Source: Streptomyces rishiriensis
Lineage (GTDB): Bacteria; Actinomycetota; Actinomycetes; Streptomycetales; Streptomycetaceae
NCBI RefSeq assembly: GCF_030815485.1
Contig: NZ_JAUSWV010000002.1
Span: 3,472,001 to 3,536,000, forward strand
Direction of reading: 5' to 3'
DNA length: 64,000 nucleotides
In this document: piece by piece, positions 1-8,957 of the stretch
Layout: every line of letters begins with the position of its first letter
How positions within the stretch are numbered: position 1 is the stretch's first letter
Made by a program: the position numbers and the translations under genes
The notes under the pieces: model-generated
The model's input: only the letters and a program-made list of their open reading frames with translations
Databases searched by the model: none
What the model was told of the DNA's origin: nothing

Positions 1-1037
<1,037 letters not shown>

Positions 1038-1260
1038 GGTGAGCTGCTCCTCGGGGTGTGGGTCGAGAGAGTGGGTACGGCTGGTCTGCGCGGCGGCGGA
1101 CACAGGGGTGCCCGAAGAAGGGCACAGGCATGCCCACGTGCGCGCAGCGCAGTCCGTCGGAGGCCCTCTCTCCCTCGGACGGTCCGCACTGGGACCGCCC
1201 GACCGCCATCAGCAGCGACGTCTGGCTCCGTTCCAAGCTACACCGGAGTGGCGGGACGGC
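1038..1260 (-). promoter_or_regulatory. Putative leader/promoter region of ahcY
   Basis: About 220 bases between the upstream terminator and the ahcY start. On the minus strand there is a -10-like TAGCTT at 1240-1235 (no convincing -35), which would give a leader near 190 bases long. The leader contains a compact hairpin GTGCCC-ttcttc-GGGCAC at 1108-1125 and the ribosome binding site GAGGAGC. I looked for the SAH-riboswitch core and did not find it. The promoter call is weak. Confidence 0.3.
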
Positions 1261-1315
1261 CCCAGTCCGTCTCCGATCAGATCGCGCCGATCACGGTCGG
1301 TGAGGGAGAGACGCG

Positions 1316-1345
1316 ACAGGGCCCGCCTGGCGAGGCGGGCCCTGT
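1316..1345 (-). terminator. Strong hairpin terminator after the cation-efflux gene
   Basis: Thirteen-base perfect stem (ACAGGGCCCGCCT with its complement) and a four-base loop, 15 bases past the stop codon of the CDF gene. No T-run follows, as is usual in Streptomyces. It should isolate ahcY from transcription of the mannose block. Confidence 0.8.
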
Positions 1346-1360
1346 CGGGGGTGGTGCGGG

Positions 1361-2341
1361 TCAGTGCTCTGTCGGGTGCTGTGTGGGGCCGCCCGGAGCC
1401 GCCTCGGGGTCGGAGCCCTTGGCGGCCTCGGCCTCGCTGTAGATGTCGGGTTCGAGGTAGATGACGCGGGCGATCGGGACCGCGGTGCGGATGCGGGACT
1501 CGGCAGCGTTGATGGCGGTGGCGACCTGGGTGGCCGTGTCGTCGTGCTGGACGGCGATCTTGGCGGCGACCAGGAGTTCCTCGGGGCCCAGGTGGAGGGT
1601 GCGCATGTGGATGACGCGGGTGACGGTGTCGCCGTCGACGACCGCCGCCTCGATCTTCCGGAGGTCTTCGGTGCTCGCGGCCTCGCCGAGGAGGAGGGAC
1701 TTGGTCTCGGCGGCGAGGACGAGGGCGATGAGGACGAGGAGGATACCGATGCAGAGGGTGCCGATGCCGTCCCAGACGCCGTCGTCGGTGAGCAGTGCCA
1801 GGCCGACGCCGCCGAGCGCGAGGACCAGGCCGACGAGGGCGCCCAGGTCCTCCAGGAGGACGACCGGAAGCTCGGGTGCCTTGGCGCGGCGGACGAACTC
1901 CTTCCAGGAGTGGTCGCCCCGCAGGGGGTTGGACTCCTTGATGGCCGTACGGAAGGAGAAGCCCTCGGCGATGATCGCGAAGACGAGGACTCCGACGGGC
2001 CAGTACCAGTGCTCGATCTGGTGCGGGTGCTTGATCTTCTCGTAGCCCTCGTAGATGGCGAACATGCCGCCGACCGAGAAGAGGACGATGGAGACGAGGA
2101 AGGCGTAGATGTAGCGCTCGCGGCCGTAGCCGAAGGGGTGTTGCGGGGTGGCCTCGCGCTGGGCCTTCTTGCCTCCGACGAGGAGCAGGGCCTGGTTGCC
2201 GGAGTCGGCGAGCGAGTGCACGCCCTCGGCGAGCATCGACGACGAGCCGCTGAACGCGAACGCCACGAACTTCGATGCCGCGATCGCGAGGTTGGCCCCG
2301 AGTGCCGCCACGATCGCCTTGGTGCCGCCTGACGCGCTCAT
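1361..2341 (-). CDS. CDF-family cation efflux transporter
   Basis: Integral membrane protein of 326 residues of the cation diffusion facilitator type, which exports divalent metals (Zn, Fe, Mn or Co) in exchange for protons. The N-terminal helix pair ends in the HSLAD-type metal site (residues ~42-46), followed by the basic GYGRERYIYAF segment, about five to six hydrophobic helices, and a C-terminal cytoplasmic ferredoxin-like domain (from ~residue 235, HMRTLHLGPEELLVAAKI). The tail after residue ~305 is acidic/proline-rich and probably disordered. It starts 125 bases after manA stops and could be co-transcribed with manA. Metal specificity cannot be read from the sequence. Confidence 0.9.
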   Translation of the reverse strand: MSASGGTKAIVAALGANLAIAASKFVAFAFSGSSSMLAEGVHSLADSGNQALLLVGGKKAQREATPQHPFGYGRERYIYAFLVSIVLFSVGGMFAIYEGYEKIKHPHQIEHWYWPVGVLVFAIIAEGFSFRTAIKESNPLRGDHSWKEFVRRAKAPELPVVLLEDLGALVGLVLALGGVGLALLTDDGVWDGIGTLCIGILLVLIALVLAAETKSLLLGEAASTEDLRKIEAAVVDGDTVTRVIHMRTLHLGPEELLVAAKIAVQHDDTATQVATAINAAESRIRTAVPIARVIYLEPDIYSEAEAAKGSDPEAAPGGPTQHPTEH

Positions 2342-2466
2342 GTTTTCGCGTTGTCCCTTCGCCTACGTGCGTACGCCGTGCAGGGCGGGGCGCCTTCTTC
2401 GGCTTTGCCCGTCCTTTGCCGGGGGGTCATTCTTGCAGCCCTGTTCGGCAGCGGTGCGTCAGGTCG

Positions 2467-3630
2467 TCACGACGGTGGTCCGACGACGACCGTGGCCCGG
2501 AAGACCGTACCCGCCCCGGTCACTTCGGCCTTGTGCCCCGCGGGGACGAAGACAGACGTGCCGGGTGTCAGCTCGTGCTCGCCCGCTCGGACGGCGCCCG
2601 CGGTGCACAGGAGGATCTGCGGGGTGGGGAGGGTGAGGTCGTGGGCGGAGGCGCCGGGCGAGAGGACGTAGCGCGACAGGCGGAACTCGTCGATGGGGGT
2701 GTCGTAGACCTCTTCGCCGTCCGGGGCGGCTTCGGGGCGCAGTACGCCGGGGTCCGCGGGCTCGAAGCGGACGATGCGCAGGAGTTCGGGGACGTCGACG
2801 TGCTTGGGGGTGAGGCCGCAGCGCAGCACGTTGTCGGAGTTGGCCATGATCTCGACGCCGAGGCCGTCGAGGTAGGCGTGCGGGATGCCGGCGCCGAGGA
2901 ACAGGGCTTCGCCGGGCTGGAGTCTGACGTGGTTCAGCAGCATCGCGGCGATGACGCCGGGGTCGCCGGGGTAGTGGTGGGCGATGCCGGCGTAGGGGGC
3001 GTAGTCGCCGCCGAGGCGGTCGCAGGCGGCTGCCGCCCGGGCGACGGTGTGGGCCATCTCCTCGCGGTCGGCCGTGAGGATCGCGGTGAGGACCTCGCGC
3101 AGGGCGGCTTCCTCCGGCTTGGCGTGCAGGAGGTCGACGTACGGCTTGAGGGAGTCGACGCCGAGGCCGTCCAGGAGGTCCGCCGCGTGCGAGGGGGCGC
3201 GGAAGCCGCACAGGCCGTCGAACTCGGTGAGGGCGCAGATGAGTTCGGGCTTGTGGTTGGCGTCCTTGTAGTTGCGGTGCGGTGCGTCGACGGGGACGCC
3301 GCGGCGCTCCTCGTCCTCGTATCCCTTCTCGGCCTGTTCCAGGTCGGGGTGGACCTGGAGGGAGAGGGGGGCGCCGGCGGCGAGGATCTTGAGGAGGAAG
3401 GGGAGGCGGGGGCCGAACCTGGCGACCGTCGCCGCGCCGAGTTCCTGCTGCGGGTCGGCCTCGATGATCTCGACGAGGGTGCCTCGGTCCGTGCGTGAGG
3501 GTGCGCCCGGGTGGGCGCCCATCCACATCTCGGCCTGCGGTTCGCCGGTCGGCTCGGTGCCGAGCAGGTGCGGGATCGCGGTGGGGGAACCCCAGGCGTA
3601 GGGGCGGACGGTGTTGTCGAGGCGGTCCAT
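2467..3630 (-). CDS. manA: Mannose-6-phosphate isomerase, class I
   Basis: Zinc enzyme of 387 residues interconverting fructose-6-phosphate and mannose-6-phosphate, the entry to GDP-mannose. Zinc ligands are visible in LQVHPD (Gln92, His94), NHKPEL (Glu129) and the cupin motif GIPHAYLDG (near 250). Length is normal for the family. The ATG at 3630 lies nine bases after the stop of the SIS-domain gene, so the two are probably translated from one message. With manB upstream in the same operon and manC at 20080, the window covers the whole route from fructose-6-phosphate to GDP-mannose. Confidence 0.95.
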   Translation of the reverse strand: MDRLDNTVRPYAWGSPTAIPHLLGTEPTGEPQAEMWMGAHPGAPSRTDRGTLVEIIEADPQQELGAATVARFGPRLPFLLKILAAGAPLSLQVHPDLEQAEKGYEDEERRGVPVDAPHRNYKDANHKPELICALTEFDGLCGFRAPSHAADLLDGLGVDSLKPYVDLLHAKPEEAALREVLTAILTADREEMAHTVARAAAACDRLGGDYAPYAGIAHHYPGDPGVIAAMLLNHVRLQPGEALFLGAGIPHAYLDGLGVEIMANSDNVLRCGLTPKHVDVPELLRIVRFEPADPGVLRPEAAPDGEEVYDTPIDEFRLSRYVLSPGASAHDLTLPTPQILLCTAGAVRAGEHELTPGTSVFVPAGHKAEVTGAGTVFRATVVVGPPS

Positions 3631-3639
3631 GCGGTTCTC

Positions 3640-4773
3640 TCAGGCTCCTGAGGCGAGTGCCAGGTAGACGGCGGCGAAATCCGTGGTGGCGATCAGTTCG
3701 GCCAGGGTGACGAGTTCGTCGCCCTCTTCGGGCTCGAGTTCGCTGATCGGCGTGTCGTGGCTGAGGACCAGTTCACGGGCGGCCGAGGCGGCGGTGAGGC
3801 CGCCGATGGGACGGTCGCGCAGCAGCACCACGCGCGCGTGCAGCGCGGGTGCTTCCTCGACGCGGTCGCGGAAGAAGTCGTCCGGGTCGGCGCTGGCGGC
3901 GAGGGGGCCGGCGAGGATCGCGTTGTGTTCGGCGAGGGCCTGGGGGAGTTCGGCCACCAGGGCGGGACGGCCGGCGAGTTCGGCGAGGGCGGCGGCGAAG
4001 CGGCGGCCCGCGGGGCCTGCCGAGGTGCCTTCGGTCCAGATCACCGGAAGGGAGTCGGCGAGTTCGCCGGCCAGGGTCTTCGCCGGGTTGCTGTAGGTCG
4101 CGACGGCGGGGCCGCAGCGTTCGGCGACCTGGTCGAGCCGGTCGGCGACCCGTTCGAGCTCCTCGGGCGGGGCGGAGAGCAGGGCGACGCGGTCGAGGAG
4201 GGCGAGGAGAGGGGTGAGGAGGGCCCAGAGGATTCCGGGGGCGGAGGCCGCGTCCGGTACTCCCTCGTCCTGTTCGTACGGTGCGGTCGCGAGCGGCACG
4301 AACAGTCCGTGGGCGGCGCCTGCCGCTTCGGTGAGCGGGGAGTCGGCGGGGGCCACGGCGGCGACCGTGCAGCCGCGGCGGTAGGCCTGTTCGGCGAGGA
4401 GCGAGAGGCCGGGCTCGCTGCCGTCGGGGGTGGCGATGAGGAGAAGGTCCACGGAGCCCGCCCAGCCGGGGAGTTCCCAGCGCAGGGCGCCTGCGGCGGG
4501 GGCGACGCCGGTGGGTGTCAGCCGGATGACGGGGCAGGCGGCGCCGGCGAGCGTGCCGAGGAGGTCGGCGACGCAGGTGGCCGCCGCGCCGGGGCCCGCG
4601 ATGAGGATCGCGCGGGGGCGGCCGTCCGGCTGGAGGTCGTGGACACCGGCCTCGGCCGCGTACCGGGCGGCGGTGCGGACGCGGGCGCCGGCCTCGGCCG
4701 CGCCGCGCAGGAGCGCCCGGTGATCGGCCTCGGCCAGGGCCTCCGGCGTGTCGAGCAACGAGTCGTCGAGCAT
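3640..4773 (-). CDS. SIS-domain protein, phosphoglucose/phosphomannose isomerase-like
   Basis: Cytosolic 377-residue protein with two sugar-isomerase (SIS) halves. The first half carries AILIAGPGAAATCVADLLG (residues ~55-73) and the second the region around YSNPAKTLAGELADSLPVIWTEG (~227-250), followed by a C-terminal HTPISELEPEEGDE-like isomerase tail. Actinobacterial members of this family are annotated as bifunctional phosphoglucose/phosphomannose isomerases, but the charged catalytic positions are hard to place by eye and this one could be a regulator of mannose metabolism. It sits between manB/Trm112 and manA in one operon, which supports a sugar-phosphate role. Start ATG at 4773 begins MLDDSLLDTPE. 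Confidence 0.8.
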   Translation of the reverse strand: MLDDSLLDTPEALAEADHRALLRGAAEAGARVRTAARYAAEAGVHDLQPDGRPRAILIAGPGAAATCVADLLGTLAGAACPVIRLTPTGVAPAAGALRWELPGWAGSVDLLLIATPDGSEPGLSLLAEQAYRRGCTVAAVAPADSPLTEAAGAAHGLFVPLATAPYEQDEGVPDAASAPGILWALLTPLLALLDRVALLSAPPEELERVADRLDQVAERCGPAVATYSNPAKTLAGELADSLPVIWTEGTSAGPAGRRFAAALAELAGRPALVAELPQALAEHNAILAGPLAASADPDDFFRDRVEEAPALHARVVLLRDRPIGGLTAASAARELVLSHDTPISELEPEEGDELVTLAELIATTDFAAVYLALASGA

Positions 4774-4963
4774 GTCGGCAGTCTCCGATCGCCTGGGGCG
4801 TCGTCGGTGTGCGGGGCCGGGGGTGTGGCGTGGGCGTCGCCGGGGAGGCGTGGTGCTCGGCGCGGTTGCGGCCGGGCGCCGGGTGCTCGGTCCGGGGAAC
4901 GCCGGCGGGCCGTGGGCGGCGCGGGTGCTGGTGCGGGGTGCGGTGCGGTCGCGCGGCGCGTTG

Positions 4964-5134
4964 TCAGGCGGGGTGGCGGGCCTCGTCGACGAGGAGGACG
5001 GGGATGCCGTCGCGGACGGGGTAGGCCAGGCCGCAGTCCTGGCCCGTGCAGATCAGCTCCGTGTCCTGCTCCTCGAGGGGGGAGTGACAGGCGGGGCAGG
5101 CGAGGATCTCCAGGAGGCCGGCTTCGAGCGGCAT
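4964..5134 (-). CDS. Trm112-family zinc-ribbon protein
   Basis: Small 56-residue protein beginning MPLEAGLLEILACPACH. Four cysteines (13, 16, 29, 34) form a zinc ribbon, followed by the characteristic YPVRDGIPVLLVDEA strand. Members of this family (UPF0434/Trm112) act in eukaryotes as activating subunits of methyltransferases; the bacterial role is unclear. It lies between manB and the SIS gene, all on the minus strand, a placement I recall as conserved in actinomycetes. The frame also continues far upstream on paper, but the conserved start and the AAGGGACACCCC ribosome-binding stretch support this short form. Confidence 0.88.
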   Translation of the reverse strand: MPLEAGLLEILACPACHSPLEEQDTELICTGQDCGLAYPVRDGIPVLLVDEARHPA

Positions 5135-5283
5135 GGGGTGTCCCTTCGGGGTGTGCGGATGTGCCTGGTCAGGGTACCGCTGGTGGGGTTGGGGCGTGGG
5201 AGTTGGGCGGGACCGGGTGAGGCGGGACGAGGCCGGGCGGGACACCGCCTGCGGTACCGCTGGTCCGGGACCCCGTGGGGGCT

Positions 5284-6648
5284 TCAGGCTCGGATGACGG
5301 CCAGTGCCTCGTCGCGGATCTTGGCCATCGTGGGTTCGTCGCGGGCTTCCGCGTTGAGGCGGAGGAGCGGCTCCGTGTTGGAGGGGCGGACGTTGAACCA
5401 CCAGTCGGCGGCGGTGACCGTCAGGCCGTCGAGTTCGTCCAGGGTGACGTCCTCGCGGTCGCCGTAGACCGCCTTGATCGCGGCGATGCGGTCGGCCTGG
5501 TCGGCGACCGTGGAGTTGATCTCGCCGGAGCCGATGTAGCGGTCGTACTCCGCGACCAGGGAGGAGAGCGGGCCGTCCTGTCCGCCGAGGGCTGCGAGGA
5601 CGTGGAGGGCGGCCAGCATGCCCGTGTCGGCGTTCCAGAAGTCCTTGAAGTAGTAGTGGGCGGAGTGCTCGCCGCCGAAGATCGCGCCGGAGCGGGCCAT
5701 CTCCGCCTTGATGAAGGAGTGGCCGACCCGGGTGCGGACGGTGGTGCCGCCGTTCTCCCTCACCACCTCCGGGACGCTCCAGGAGGTGATCAGGTTGTGG
5801 ATGATCGTGCCCCTGCCGCCGTTGCGCGCGAGCTCGCGGGCGGCCACGAGGGCCGTGATCGCGGACGGGGGGACCGGCTCGCCGCGCTCGTCGACGACGA
5901 AGCAGCGATCGGCGTCGCCGTCGAAGGCGAGGCCGAGGTCGGCGGACTCCTCGCGGACGCGCTTCTGGAGGTCCACGAGGTTCGCCGGGTCCAGGGGGTT
6001 GGCCTCGTGGTTGGGGAAGGTGCCGTCCAGCTCGAAGTACAGGGGGACGAGCGTCAGGGGCAGACCGTCGAAGACCGTGGGGACGGTGTGGCCGCCCATG
6101 CCGTTGCCCGCGTCGACGACGACCTTCAGGGGGCGGACGGAGGTCAGGTCGACGAGTGCGCGCAGGTGCGCCGCGTAGTCCTTCAACGTGTCGGCCGTGG
6201 TGATGGTTCCCGGGGTCGGGGCGGGTGCGGGGGCGCCCGAGTCCATCCAGCCTTCCACCAGTTCCCGGATCTCCGTCAGGCCCGTGTCCTGGCCGACCGG
6301 GGCGGCGCCCGCGCGGCACAGCTTGATGCCGTTGTACTGGGCCGGGTTGTGCGAGGCCGTGAACACGGCGCCGGGCAGGTCGAGTGTGCCCGAGGCGTAG
6401 TACAGCTGGTCCGTCGAGCAGAGGCCGATCTCGGTGACGTGTGCGCCGAGGGCCGCCGCCCCGCGCGCGAAAGCGCCGGACAGGGCGGGCGAGGAAGGGC
6501 GCATGTCGTGGCCGACGACGATCGCCCGGGCGCCGGTCACCCGGACGAAGGCCGCGCCGAACAGCTCGGCCAGCGACTCGTCCCACTGGTCCGGGACCAC
6601 CCCGCGTACGTCGTACGCCTTCACGATCTGTGACAGATCAGCAGCCAC
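5284..6648 (-). CDS. manB: Phosphomannomutase/phosphoglucomutase
   Basis: Cytosolic alpha-D-phosphohexomutase of 454 residues, converting mannose-6-phosphate to mannose-1-phosphate. Domain order is normal: N-terminal KAYDVRG, active-site phosphoserine loop FTASHNPAQYNG (Ser99), magnesium loop FDGDADRCF (~242-250), sugar-specificity loop GGEHSAHYYF (~325), and the C-terminal phosphate-binding RPSNTEP. I chose the GTG at 6648 because the conserved protein begins VAADLSQIVKAYDVRG and AGGAAGG lies six bases upstream; the open frame continues further upstream only because it crosses pseudogene sequence. First gene of the mannose block. Confidence 0.95.
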   Translation of the reverse strand: MAADLSQIVKAYDVRGVVPDQWDESLAELFGAAFVRVTGARAIVVGHDMRPSSPALSGAFARGAAALGAHVTEIGLCSTDQLYYASGTLDLPGAVFTASHNPAQYNGIKLCRAGAAPVGQDTGLTEIRELVEGWMDSGAPAPAPTPGTITTADTLKDYAAHLRALVDLTSVRPLKVVVDAGNGMGGHTVPTVFDGLPLTLVPLYFELDGTFPNHEANPLDPANLVDLQKRVREESADLGLAFDGDADRCFVVDERGEPVPPSAITALVAARELARNGGRGTIIHNLITSWSVPEVVRENGGTTVRTRVGHSFIKAEMARSGAIFGGEHSAHYYFKDFWNADTGMLAALHVLAALGGQDGPLSSLVAEYDRYIGSGEINSTVADQADRIAAIKAVYGDREDVTLDELDGLTVTAADWWFNVRPSNTEPLLRLNAEARDEPTMAKIRDEALAVIRA

Positions 6649-6781
6649 GGCCAGCCTTCCTGGAGTCTCTGGGTCACCACAAACTACCCGGGCCGGATCT
6701 GCGCCCGCGGCGGGGCCGCCCAATGGACCCACAGACGTACCCGTGCCGCCGTTCCTCGGCGTCCTGCGAGGTGGGGCCGCG

Positions 6782-7660
6782 GCTACGGCAGCATCCAGTC
6801 CAGCACGGGTGAACTCTGGCCGATCACGATCAGGCACATGACCAGGAGCGGTCCGAGGCTCCACGGTGAGCACCTTGCGCAGCAGGTCGCCCTTCCGGCC
6901 CGCGAGGCCGACGGCGGAGCACGCGATGGCCAGGTTCCGCGGCGAGATCATCTTGCCGAGGACACCGCCGGGGCTGTCGGCGGCGGCCGGCGGCTCCGGG
7001 GCAGACGCGACTCGCGGCCGCGGTGACCTGGAGGGCGCCGAAGAGCGCGTCGGCGGAGGTGTCCGAGCCGGAGACGGCGACGCCGAACCGGCCGAGCACC
7101 GGGGAGAGGAAGGCGAGGCCGGCGCCGGTCGCCGCCACGAAGTGGCCGCTGGTGGCGGCCTGTCCGGAGAGGTTCGCGACGTCGGGGAAGGGCCAGTCGT
7201 AGGTCCGCATGCCGTTCTGCGCGAGCCGGTTCTCGACCGGCGGGATCTGGGCCACGGAGAAGGTCACGACGATCAACGCGGAGGGGCGTAGGCGCGCACG
7301 ATCTCGGCGGTGGGTCCCGTTCGACCAACTCCTCGCTGTGGGTGCCCGTCAGGGCCGATGCGCGTACGGCTTCGACGGCGGGCACGCGCGTGTGCGGTAC
7401 GGCGGCCAGTGCTGCGCGCCCGCCAAGGCGGCGCCCATTTCGGCGAGTCGGGCAGAGGCGTAGTTGACGGGTGCGAACTGGGCGACGGTGAAAGCGGTTC
7501 CACACGCCAGGGCGGGAACCCATGTCTCGCGCAGGCATCGTCGGCCGTCCACGAGACCGGCCAGGACGAGCGGTACGGCGAGGGCGACCAGCGGGGCCTG
7601 ACGGCCCACCACCGACGCAACGATGTCCAACGGCAGGAAGGTCGTGTCCGCGACAACCGC
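6782..7660 (-). pseudogene. Degraded L-lactate permease (LctP family)
   Basis: Pieces of one L-lactate permease are readable in order but in different frames: DIVASVVGRQAPLVALAVPL and GTAFTVAQFAPVNYAS (near 7630-7450); EIVRAYAP (near 7290), where the frame then meets a stop; LIVVTFSVAQIPPVENRLAQN through GSDTSADALFGALQVTAA (7276-7005); GGVLGKMISPRNLAIA (near 6965-6910); and the C-terminus PWSLGPLLVMCLIVIGQ ending in LDWMLP and TAG at 6784-6782. At least three single-base shifts are needed (near 7275, 6990 and 6865; another between 7400 and 7290 is likely), and the N-terminal third of a ~550-residue permease is missing. The reading is direct; the family name is from recall of conserved LctP motifs. 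The upstream limit is uncertain. Confidence 0.85.
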
Positions 7661-7742
7661 GCGTCACTGGGCGTGCGTCGGTCCCTGCAGACGAGCGGAG
7701 GGATCCGGCTGGAGGAGGGAACGCCTGGAGGAGGGAACCGGC

Positions 7743-8162
7743 TCAGTTGTCCGGCGAGCGCAGCACCCGGAGGTGGCCGCGGCGCGCGACCTCCATCGGG
7801 TCGATCGCGCGTCCGCCGCCGGCCCCGGCCGCGCGCTGCTGCGGACGGGCCGCCTCGCGGACGGCGTTGGCAAGCGCTTCCAGGTCGTCACCACTGGGGC
7901 GTGCCGGAGCCGAACCGTCGAGGAGCCGGACGACCTCCCAGCCGCGCGGGGCGGTGAGGCGCTCGGAGTGCTCGGCGCACAGGTCGTAGCAGTGGGGTTC
8001 GGCGTAGGTCGCGAGCGGGCCGAGGACCGCGGTCGAGTCGGCGTAGACGTACGTCAGCGTCGCGACGGCGGGTCGGCCGCAGGCAGTGCGCGAACAGCGA
8101 CGTACAGGGCTCACGACGTTGGACGGTACCGCACTCTTGAGCGGGCCGCGACGACTCTCCAC
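7743..8162 (-). CDS. DUF3499 family protein
   Basis: Small cytosolic protein of about 139 residues with unknown function, conserved in actinomycetes. The core reads SPVRRCSRTACGRPAVATL, then YAEPHCYDLCAEHSERLTAPRGW; four cysteines and two histidines suggest a zinc-binding fold. The C-terminal third (APARPSGDDLEALANAVREAARPQ onward) is variable. Start is ambiguous: GTG at 8162 (VESRRGPLKS), GTG at 8114 (VSPVRRCSR) and ATG at 8216 are all in frame, and none has a strong ribosome binding site; I picked 8162 from memory of homologues. It is divergent from the zincin-like gene at 8457. Confidence 0.8.
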   Translation of the reverse strand: MESRRGPLKSAVPSNVVSPVRRCSRTACGRPAVATLTYVYADSTAVLGPLATYAEPHCYDLCAEHSERLTAPRGWEVVRLLDGSAPARPSGDDLEALANAVREAARPQQRAAGAGGGRAIDPMEVARRGHLRVLRSPDN

Positions 8163-8456
8163 CAGGTCACTCCACCGTGTCGTGTTGTGAAACGCCCCAC
8201 GGGCCTCTCCAGTCATACCTCGCTGACCTGCGCGGACACCAGTCCTCGAGCACAGGAAGAGCTCGACTCGTAGTCACCACTCGACACAAACGGCATCAAT
8301 TGCGATGAGTTCACCGGTCTCGGAGAGATACGGAATCGAGCCCAACCTTGGCTGGAATGGTCATCCCGCGACACGGAGGGCGCGGTGGCAGGTGTCGGTC
8401 GGGTCGCCGTGTGGGGCCGGGCGCCGGGTCACGGCGGGGACTACGCTTCAGTAGTG

Positions 8457-8906
8457 ATGGACAGCCCCGTACCGCCCCCCGCCGCAGGCCCCGGACCCCG
8501 CCGTCGCGACCGCCACGGCCGGGGCATGCGAGGGCCGATCGCGCCGCCCCAGGTCCCCTTGGCCGCCAGTCGCGCCGACGTGTTCGCGGATCTTGTGCAG
8601 GACTCCGTGGAACGGCTGGAGCGGCGGTGGCCGCAGCTCGCCGACATGGACTTCCTGGTGCTGGAGGTGCCGCGTCTGGACGCGGCACCGGAACCGTGGA
8701 ACGACGAGGCGGTACCGCTGGGCGGGACGATTCCCGCGCGCGAGGGACGGCGGGCGCGGGTCGTCGTCTACCGGCGGCCGGTCGAGATCCGCACCAAGGG
8801 GCGGGACGAGCGGGCCGCGTTGGTGCACGAGGTGGTCGTGGAGCAGATCGCGGAGCTGCTGGGGCTGACGCCGGAGACGGTGGACCCACGCTACGGCGAG
8901 GACTGA
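8457..8906 (+). CDS. Metallopeptidase-like (zincin fold, PF06262 type) protein with altered motif
   Basis: A 149-residue protein starting MDSPVPPPAAGPGPRRRDRH, with a basic proline-rich head (~1-45) and the compact zincin domain DFLVLEVPRL...RARVVVYRRPVEIRT...LVHEVVVEQIAELLGL. In the parent family the helix carries HExxH; here it reads HEVVVEQ, so the second histidine is absent and hydrolytic activity is doubtful. Its neighbours (DUF3499, DUF5719, glycosyltransferase, whiB) form a set I recall as conserved in Streptomyces. The ATG at 8457 was chosen over an in-frame start 24 codons upstream because the upstream part is not protein-like. Function unknown. Confidence 0.8.
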   Translation: MDSPVPPPAAGPGPRRRDRHGRGMRGPIAPPQVPLAASRADVFADLVQDSVERLERRWPQLADMDFLVLEVPRLDAAPEPWNDEAVPLGGTIPAREGRRARVVVYRRPVEIRTKGRDERAALVHEVVVEQIAELLGLTPETVDPRYGED

Positions 8907-8957
8907 GCCCGCCCCCACCGCGCCCTTCCTCCGGCGTTCCCGGACAGCCCCTTCGGG

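Noticed and set aside
1038..1260. SAH riboswitch before ahcY
   Set aside because: The conserved CCGAGGAGCGYUGC core is not present; CCGAGGAGC at the end is the ribosome binding site.
5135..6586. Upstream extension of the Trm112-like protein
   Set aside because: The extended frame is the shadow of manB; the family is about 56-60 residues and starts at MPLEAGLLEI.
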